Below, in pieces: positions 26,527-32,674 of a DNA stretch of 32,674 nucleotides. The stretch lies in contig JAGWVC010000041.1 of the NCBI GenBank assembly GCA_018971065.1, forward strand, positions 1 through 32,674. The letters run 5' to 3'. The DNA comes from Sphingomonadales bacterium. GTDB taxonomy: Bacteria; Pseudomonadota; Alphaproteobacteria; Sphingomonadales; Sphingomonadaceae. A program made the position numbers and the translations under genes. Under the pieces are notes generated by a model. That model did no database searches. It was not told where the DNA came from and saw nothing but the letters and a program-made list of their open reading frames with translations. Positions within the stretch are counted from its first letter, which is position 1. Every line of letters begins with the position of its first letter.

Positions 26527-26976
26527 ATGACTTTCGCTGGTCTGTTATTCGTGTTGGCGCAGGCAACATTTATGCCGCCACCAACGGCAGCGCCTCCTCC
26601 GTCTCCTGGCAGTGATCCATTCCAACGCGAACAAGCGCAATACGAGCAGGAATTGCGCCGATCCTGCATCTCTGAAAAGGGTGTACGCGTCATCATCACT
26701 GCCTGGGCGAGCAATCGAACGGCAGCCGCCGCTGTGCCCAAAGGCTACCGTGAACTGGAAAATGACGTTGCGACGGCGGCCTACTCGCAACCGATCAACA
26801 TGGTTCAGCTTGAGCGCGCCATCCGGGCCAGTGCAAAGGCGGCTTCCGAGCGCGAATTGCGGAGGGCCGAAGATGGAATCAATGTCCTCCGCCAACTCTC
26901 GCCTGAAGATCGGGCCGTATACGCCCGCCGATTCACGTATACGCAGCCGAGGGTGCCGCCTGCGATTTGCAAGTAA
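26527..26976 (+). CDS. Small exported protein of unknown function, lower GC
   Basis: A 149-residue protein that I do not recognise. It starts with a short hydrophobic segment (MTFAGLLFVLAQA), then a Pro-rich stretch (MPPPTAAPPPSPG) and a helical, charged body with one cysteine near the middle (RSCISEKG) and one near the C-terminus (PAICK). It may be exported. GGGGAG 6 bp upstream supports ATG 26527. Its base composition is about 58% G+C by my count of sample lines, against about 68% nearby, and codon third positions are less biased, so it may be a foreign or orphan gene. Inverted hairpin repeats flank it. Confidence 0.6.
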   Translation: MTFAGLLFVLAQATFMPPPTAAPPPSPGSDPFQREQAQYEQELRRSCISEKGVRVIITAWASNRTAAAAVPKGYRELENDVATAAYSQPINMVQLERAIRASAKAASERELRRAEDGINVLRQLSPEDRAVYARRFTYTQPRVPPAICK

Positions 26977-27086
26977 TAGTAGCGGGCGAATGGCTGCTAT
27001 CCCGCTTCCGGCCTTGTAAACCAGAACCCGCCGCGCAGCGGCAGAACAATGTCTGCCCGCCTCACGGCACTTCGTTAGCAGCCTAG

Positions 27087-27132
27087 CGCAAACGCAAAGG
27101 TAACGGGGGTCAAGGGGGCCGCCGCCCCCTTG
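27087..27132 (-). repeat. Hairpin repeat, right (inverted) copy; likely bidirectional terminator
   Basis: CGCAAACGCAAAGG (27087-27100) is the inverse of the CCTTTGCGTT end of the left copy. It is followed by a perfect 9-bp stem CAAGGGGGC/GCCCCCTTG (27111-27132). It lies between the convergent ends of the small gene and the carbonic anhydrase gene, so it may terminate both. Confidence 0.55.
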
Positions 27133-27169
27133 CTTCATCCTTGTTCTTCCAAAACCCCGGCGCAGCCGG

Positions 27170-27835
27170 TCAGGAAACCGGAGCGAACGTCCCCGCACCC
27201 TCGTCCAGCACGTGCAGCAGGCCGTCGGAAATCGCGAAGAACATGCCGCGCAGTTTCAGTTCGCCGTCGCGTTCCTTGCGGCGGATGCAGGGGAAGGTGC
27301 GCAGGTTGGCCAGCGAAACCTTCACGCCTTCGTGTTCCATCGCGCGTTCGGCTTCGCGCCCGGTGGTGCCGTATTTCGCCGCCACCGGCACGCGGGCATC
27401 GTCCAGCAGCGAAATCCAGTCGGCGATGAAGCCGCCTTCGCCGGGTTCGGCGCCGCGCAGTTCCTGGGTGAGCGCGGCCTTGCAGCCGCCGCACATGCCG
27501 TGGCCCATGACCACGATTTCCTTCACCTTCAGCACCTGCACCGCGAATTCCAGCGCGGCGGAGACGCCGTGGTGGCCGGGGTTGGTCTCGAACGGGGGGA
27601 CCATCGCGGCGACGTTGCGGACCACGAACATCTCGCCGGGATCGACATCGAAGATCTGGCTGGGATCGACGCGGCTGTCGGAGCAGGCGATCACCATGAT
27701 CTGCGGCTCCTGCCCTTCGCGCAGCGCGGCCCAGCGTTCGCGGTTGGGCGTCCAGCCGTTGGCGCGGAAGGCGCGGTAGCCTTCGATCAGGCGGTTGAAC
27801 TCGGGACTCGGGTGGGGGGGGCTGGTCTCGGTCAT
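27170..27835 (-). CDS. Beta-class carbonic anhydrase
   Basis: A 221-residue zinc enzyme interconverting CO2 and bicarbonate. The zinc site is Cys51, His112 and Cys115, with the Asp53-Arg55 pair in CSDSRVDP and the [12 protein letters not shown] loop. Length is typical of bacterial cytoplasmic beta enzymes. ATG 27835 gives MTETSP; no strong ribosome-binding site is visible, and the frame stays open upstream without a better start. It is divergent from lipA (96-bp gap) and stands alone on its strand. Confidence 0.93.
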   Translation of the reverse strand: MTETSPPHPSPEFNRLIEGYRAFRANGWTPNRERWAALREGQEPQIMVIACSDSRVDPSQIFDVDPGEMFVVRNVAAMVPPFETNPGHHGVSAALEFAVQVLKVKEIVVMGHGMCGGCKAALTQELRGAEPGEGGFIADWISLLDDARVPVAAKYGTTGREAERAMEHEGVKVSLANLRTFPCIRRKERDGELKLRGMFFAISDGLLHVLDEGAGTFAPVS

Positions 27836-27931
27836 GGCGCTCACATGGCGGGAGAGGCGGCGGGTTGCAAGCCCCCGGATCGCCCGCCGCCGCGCCTTGC
27901 GACGAACCGGGGATGCGCCTATGTGCGCGGC

Positions 27932-28855
27932 ATGAACGACATCGCATCCGAGCCGAAGCCTGAACGTCAGAGGAAGCCCGACTGGATTCGGGTGAAGGCA
28001 CCGACCAGCAAGGAATACGGCAAGACGCGCGACCTGATGCGCGGGTTGAACCTGAACACGGTGTGCGAGGAAGCGGCCTGCCCGAACATCGGCGAGTGCT
28101 GGTCGAAGAAGCACGCCACGGTGATGATCCTGGGCGATGTCTGCACGCGGGCCTGCGCGTTCTGCAACGTCAAGACCGGGATGCCGCGCGCGGTGGACGT
28201 GAACGAGCCGGAGAACGTGGCCGAGGCGGCGGCGAAGCTGGGGCTGGAGCATATCGTCATCACCTCGGTCGATCGCGACGACCTGCCCGACGGTGGCGCC
28301 GGGCATTTCGTGAAGGTGATCGAGGCGCTGCGGCGGACGACGCCGAACACCACGATCGAGATCCTGACGCCCGATTTTCGCGGCAAGATGCGGCCTGCGG
28401 TTGAGGCGATCGTCGCGGCGGGGCCGGACGTGTACAACCACAACCTGGAGACGGTGCCGCGCCTTTATCCCACCATCCGTCCCGGTGCGCGCTATTACGC
28501 GTCGCTGCGGCTGCTGGAGGAAGTGAAGGTGCATTCGCCGACGGTGTTCACCAAGAGCGGCATCATGCTGGGGTTGGGCGAAGAGCGGCTGGAGGTTCAT
28601 CAGGTGATGGACGACATGCGTTCCGCCGGGATCGATTTCCTGACGATGGGGCAATATCTGCGGCCGACGCCGAAGCACGCGCCGGTGATCGATTTCGTCA
28701 CCCCGCAGGCGTTCAACGCCTATGGCGCGATCGCGCGGGCGAAGGGGTTCCTGCAGGTGGCATCGTCGCCGCTGACGCGGTCGAGCTATCACGCCGGCGA
28801 GGATTTTGCCGAGATGCGGGCGGCGCGCGAGGCAAAGCTCGCCAAGAGTCGCTGA
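27932..28855 (+). CDS. lipA: Lipoyl synthase
   Basis: A 307-residue radical SAM enzyme that inserts two sulfurs into octanoylated lipoyl domains. The auxiliary cluster cysteines are Cys45, Cys50 and Cys56 ([14 protein letters not shown]), and the radical SAM cluster is CTRACAFC (Cys71, Cys75, Cys78). The C-terminal RSSYHAGE supplies the family's serine ligand. All features of a functional LipA are present. Its stop overlaps the next start by one base (TGATG). Its substrates should include the lipoyl domain of PdhB, encoded in this window. Confidence 0.97.
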   Translation: MNDIASEPKPERQRKPDWIRVKAPTSKEYGKTRDLMRGLNLNTVCEEAACPNIGECWSKKHATVMILGDVCTRACAFCNVKTGMPRAVDVNEPENVAEAAAKLGLEHIVITSVDRDDLPDGGAGHFVKVIEALRRTTPNTTIEILTPDFRGKMRPAVEAIVAAGPDVYNHNLETVPRLYPTIRPGARYYASLRLLEEVKVHSPTVFTKSGIMLGLGEERLEVHQVMDDMRSAGIDFLTMGQYLRPTPKHAPVIDFVTPQAFNAYGAIARAKGFLQVASSPLTRSSYHAGEDFAEMRAAREAKLAKSR

Positions 28856-29292
28856 TGCCGGGGGTGCATGAGGTTCGCCGGCTGCCGTACAGCGCCGAGC
28901 AGATGTTCGATCTGGTGGCCGACGTGGGCCGCTATGGCGAGTTCCTGCCGTGGGTGGTGGCGACGCGGGTGAAGTCCGACGACGGACAGGTGATGCTGGC
29001 CGACATGCTGGTGGGCTTCAAGATGCTGCGCGAGAAGTTCACCTCGCGCGTGGTGAAGGAGCGGCCGAGCCTGATCACCGTGCAGTATGTCGATGGACCG
29101 ATGCGCGATCTGGACAACCGCTGGGAATTCCGCGCGCTGGGGCCGCATGAATGCGAGGTGGAATTCACCGTGCAGTTCACCTTCCGCAACGCGCTGTTCG
29201 AATCGCTGGCGGGGCAATACTTCGACAAGGCGTTCCGCAAGATGGTGCAGGCGTTCGAGGAGCGCGCGGCGGCGCTTTATTCGGTAGCCTGA
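28855..29292 (+). CDS. COQ10/RatA-like START-domain protein (SRPBCC)
   Basis: A 145-residue single-domain START-like protein. The N-terminal YSAEQMFDLVADVGRYGEFLPWV and the C-terminal FDKAFRKMVQAFEERA helix are typical of the COQ10/RatA family. Mitochondrial COQ10 binds ubiquinone and supports its respiratory function. The name 'RatA toxin' comes from one E. coli study, and the ubiquinone role is the more likely one here. It is coupled to lipA (one-base overlap), and its 3' end overlaps convergent cmk by 16 bp. Confidence 0.9.
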   Translation: MPGVHEVRRLPYSAEQMFDLVADVGRYGEFLPWVVATRVKSDDGQVMLADMLVGFKMLREKFTSRVVKERPSLITVQYVDGPMRDLDNRWEFRALGPHECEVEFTVQFTFRNALFESLAGQYFDKAFRKMVQAFEERAAALYSVA

Positions 29293-29899
29293 CGCGATTC
29301 GACGATGGCCAGCGCGGCGGCGATGGCGGCGTCGCGATCAAGGTTCGAGGTATCCAGTTCGACGGCATCGGCGGCGGCGCGCAGCGGGGCTTCGCTGCGT
29401 TCGCGGTCGCGGCGGTCGCGCATCGCAAGGTCGGCCTCGATCTCCGCAAGCGTGATGCTGCGGCCCTGGGCCTGCATTTCGAGATGGCGGCGGCGGGCGC
29501 GGGCGGGGACGCCGGCAATGACATAGAGCTTGGCCTGTGCCTCGGGCGCGATGACGGTGCCGATGTCGCGGCCGTCGAGCACGGCGCCGCCGGGCTGGGT
29601 GGCGAAGGCGCGCTGGCGCTCGAACAGCGCGGCGCGCACGGCGGGGTGAACCGAGACGCGGCTGGCAAGGCCGCCGGTGGTCTCGGAGCGCAGTTCGGGA
29701 TCGGCCAGCAGCGAATCGGGGAAGGCGCAGGCGGCGAGCGCGGCGGCGGGATCGTCAGGGTTGGCGCCGTTCAGATCACATTGGCGGCCGACGGCGCGGT
29801 ACAGCAGGCCGGTGTCGAGGTGCGGCAGACCGTAATGCGCGGCCAGCGCCTTGGCGATGGTGCCCTTGCCCGAGGCGGTGGGGCCGTCGACGGCGATAA

Positions 29900-29903
<4 letters not shown>
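29277..29903 (-). CDS. cmk: Cytidylate kinase
   Basis: A 208-residue CMP/dCMP kinase. The P-loop is GPTASGKGT (7-15), followed by LDTGLLYRAVG, the DGRDIGTVI substrate-site motif and the lid region RRRHLEMQ...RDRRDRERS. ATG 29903 overlaps the stop of the small membrane protein gene upstream (ATGA). In many alphaproteobacteria cmk is followed by rpsA; here it meets the convergent lipA operon instead. Confidence 0.95.
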
Positions 29904-31703
<1,800 letters not shown>

Positions 31704-32024
31704 ATGGTCAAGCCTGAATGGGGCGCCAAGCATGGCTGCCCGAAATGCGGCACCCGCTTCTACGACCTGGGCAAGGATGACCCGGTCACCTGCATTGAGT
31801 GCGGCTATGCCTGGCAGCCCGAGCCGGTGCTGAAGTCGAAGCAGCCGATCCCCTATGAGGAACTCCAGAAGGACAAGGCCAAGGAAGGCGGCGACGTCGA
31901 TCTGGCCGACGAGGATCTGGACATCGACGAGGACGGTGATTCGCCGGACAACGACGTTGACCTGGGCGGCGACGACGACCTGGGCGTCGGCATCGACGAA
32001 GATGGCGACGGCGACGATACCTGA
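31704..32024 (+). CDS. TIGR02300 family acidic zinc-ribbon protein
   Basis: A 106-residue protein. Two CxxC knuckles, CPKC and CIEC, form a zinc ribbon near the N-terminus, around the family signature FYDLGKDDPVTC. The second half is very acidic, with repeats of DxDxDGD type, and is probably disordered or binds cations. The family is widespread in alphaproteobacteria and has no established function; the zinc ribbon suggests nucleic acid or protein binding. It is transcribed alone, divergent from aroA, and is followed by a strong hairpin. Confidence 0.88.
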   Translation: MVKPEWGAKHGCPKCGTRFYDLGKDDPVTCIECGYAWQPEPVLKSKQPIPYEELQKDKAKEGGDVDLADEDLDIDEDGDSPDNDVDLGGDDDLGVGIDEDGDGDDT

Positions 32025-32028
32025 TTGC

Positions 32029-32062
32029 TTCGCGCCCGCGGCGGTTGCGTTGCGGGCGCGAA
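32029..32062 (+). terminator. Long GC-rich hairpin after the TIGR02300 gene
   Basis: TTCGCGCCCGC (32029-32039) and GCGGGCGCGAA (32052-32062) form a perfect 11-bp stem starting 4 bp after the stop codon. The T tract expected of an intrinsic terminator is absent downstream on this strand, so it may act with Rho or as an mRNA end protector. Confidence 0.55.
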
Positions 32063-32093
32063 AAACTGCCTGGCAAAAGGACAAGAAAACCTC

Positions 32094-32122
32094 TTGCCAA
32101 GTTTGAAAGCCGCTTCTAGAGG
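32094..32122 (+). promoter_or_regulatory. Candidate tRNA-Ala promoter
   Basis: TTGCCA (32094-32099), a 17-bp spacer and TAGAGG (32117-32122) precede the tRNA by about 60 bp. The longer TAGAGGGCGG is repeated before pdhA. TTGCCA also pairs as an inverted repeat with TGGCAA at 32071-32076. Confidence 0.4.
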
Positions 32123-32184
32123 GCGGCTCCCGGCACAAACCGGGGCAGGCAATTTCCCAAGGGTTGCCGGCAGCAGATGGAAAT

Positions 32185-32260
32185 GGGGCCTTAGCTCAGC
32201 TGGGAGAGCGCCTGCATGGCATGCAGGAGGTCAGCGGTTCGATCCCGCTAGGCTCCACCA
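32185..32260 (+). tRNA. tRNA-Ala (anticodon GGC)
   Basis: A complete 76-base cloverleaf. The acceptor stem is GGGGCCT with AGGCTCC (one G-T pair), the D arm is GCTC/GAGC, the anticodon stem is CCTGC/GCAGG around the loop ATGGCAT giving anticodon GGC, and the T arm has the TTCGATC loop. The CCA end is encoded. It reads GCC and GCU alanine codons; GCC is frequent in this genome. Confidence 0.97.
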
Positions 32261-32292
32261 TCCGCTTCGTTTTGATACTCGCCTTGTGCGAC

Positions 32293-32328
32293 GCGCTGGT
32301 TGACGAGGTTTCGTCCACCGGCGTTTTT
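32293..32328 (+). terminator. Hairpin 1 with T tract after tRNA-Ala
   Basis: A long stem of about 13 pairs (32293-32306 with 32311-32324) with a GGTT tetraloop, one T-C mismatch and wobble pairs, immediately followed by T residues through 32328. It fits a terminator for the tRNA. A second copy lies 57 bp downstream. Confidence 0.65.
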
Positions 32329-32350
32329 CGCTTGAGGCAATCTGTTGCAA

Positions 32351-32380
32351 CGCTGGCCGACGTGGTTACGTCCGCCGGCG
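32351..32380 (+). repeat. Hairpin 2, tandem copy in the ffh leader
   Basis: It has the same fold as hairpin 1: a stem 32351-32363 with 32368-32380, the same GGTT loop and the mismatch at the same position (here C-C). Two pairs are replaced by other complementary pairs relative to hairpin 1. It lacks the T tract. Confidence 0.65.
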
Positions 32381-32426
32381 CATTTGTCGTTTGCGGGACT
32401 TCTCCCGCTTGTGGAGTGGCTGGGCC

Positions 32427-32674
32427 ATGTTCGATTCGCTGTCCGATCGTCTCGGCGGGGTGTTCGACAAGCTGCGGGGGCGCGGTGCGCTCAAGGAGCA
32501 GGACGTCCGCGACGCCATGCGCGAGGTGCGAATCGCGCTGCTGGAAGCCGACGTGGCGCTGCCGGTGGTGCGGCGCTTCATCGACGGGGTAACCGAGCAG
32601 GCGATCGGCCAGTCGGTGCTGAAGTCGGTCACGCCGGGGCAGCAGGTCGTCAAGATCGTCAACGACGCGCTGGT
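32427..32674 (+). CDS. ffh: Signal recognition particle protein Ffh (3' end outside window)
   Basis: The first 82 residues of Ffh, the GTPase that binds signal sequences with 4.5S RNA. The N-domain start MFDSLSDRLGGVFDKLRGRGAL and the VREVRIALLEADVALPVV-like helix are diagnostic. The GTPase and M domains lie beyond the window. ATG 32427 has GTGGAG 10 bp upstream, and a 6-bp perfect hairpin GCGGGA/TCCCGC (32393-32408) ends just before that ribosome-binding site. Confidence 0.96.
   Translation, partial: MFDSLSDRLGGVFDKLRGRGALKEQDVRDAMREVRIALLEADVALPVVRRFIDGVTEQAIGQSVLKSVTPGQQVVKIVNDAL

Noticed and set aside
28855..29292. RatA-type toxin of a toxin-antitoxin pair
   Set aside because: The RatA label is often transferred to COQ10-like START proteins. 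There is no antitoxin partner next to it; it is coupled to lipA, which fits a ubiquinone-related role.
31924..32021. Tandem DNA repeat in the Asp-rich end of the TIGR02300 gene
   Set aside because: The repetition follows from coding for Asp/Gly-rich sequence with GAC/GAT codons, and such acidic tails are a family feature.

Overview
This is a GC-rich (roughly two-thirds G+C), densely coding chromosomal segment from an alphaproteobacterium, most likely a sphingomonad (Novosphingobium/Sphingomonas-like). The placement rests on family-level recognition: an E1-beta pyruvate dehydrogenase subunit with an N-terminal lipoyl domain, a CP4-like class II EPSP synthase, folate-dependent TrmFO, a TIGR02300-type acidic zinc-ribbon protein, Tad minor pilin genes, a GTTC-N7-GTTC (alphaproteobacterial LexA) site, and a REP-like sequence containing TTCGACAAGCTCAGGAC of the kind scattered through sphingomonad genomes. 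No database search was possible.

Layout. 1-711: 3' part of a GH130/GH43-like five-bladed propeller protein. 695-3360 (minus): a two-gene DNA-repair operon of a radical SAM protein (TIGR03916-like) and a DUF4130-UdgX fusion, with a LexA-type box directly upstream. 3520-11485 (plus): a tight five-gene operon, hyuA-hyuB-dienelactone hydrolase-acyl-CoA ligase-MFS transporter, which looks like uptake and catabolism of an unidentified substrate; an SDR gene converges on it. 12534-15441: ftsB, then pdhA-pdhB. 15660-18885: a trio of Tad-type surface proteins (VWA-containing TadG and two TadE-like pseudopilins) behind a CtrA-like site. 18927-20151: a squalene/phytoene synthase-like gene and an EF-hand protein. 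20116-24570 (minus): gyrA-DUF952 and trmFO, separated by a REP-like palindrome. 24895-26247: an exported TPR-like protein with its own terminator. 26527-26976: a small, lower-GC unknown gene flanked by inverted hairpin repeats. 27170-29292: beta-carbonic anhydrase (minus), then lipA and a COQ10/RatA-like START protein. 29277-31524 (minus): aroA-(CBU_0592-like membrane protein)-cmk. 31704-32674: TIGR02300 protein, tRNA-Ala(GGC), a structured leader, and the start of ffh.

Genes that work together: radical SAM with UdgX (uracil or other base damage, probably SOS-induced); HyuA with HyuB; PdhA with PdhB, with LipA supplying the lipoyl cofactor; TadG with the two TadE proteins. Most same-strand neighbours overlap by ATGA or are a few bases apart, and four convergent pairs overlap tail to tail.

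The most interesting signals are: (1) the LexA-type box and a C-terminal QLELF clamp-binding-like peptide on the radical SAM/UdgX repair operon; (2) two tandem hairpins between tRNA-Ala and ffh that differ from each other by compensatory base changes; (3) cell-cycle-type sites (paired GANTC before ftsB, a CtrA-like box before the Tad genes); and (4) an 11-bp-phased triple repeat joined to a 10-bp inverted repeat upstream of the exported TPR protein.
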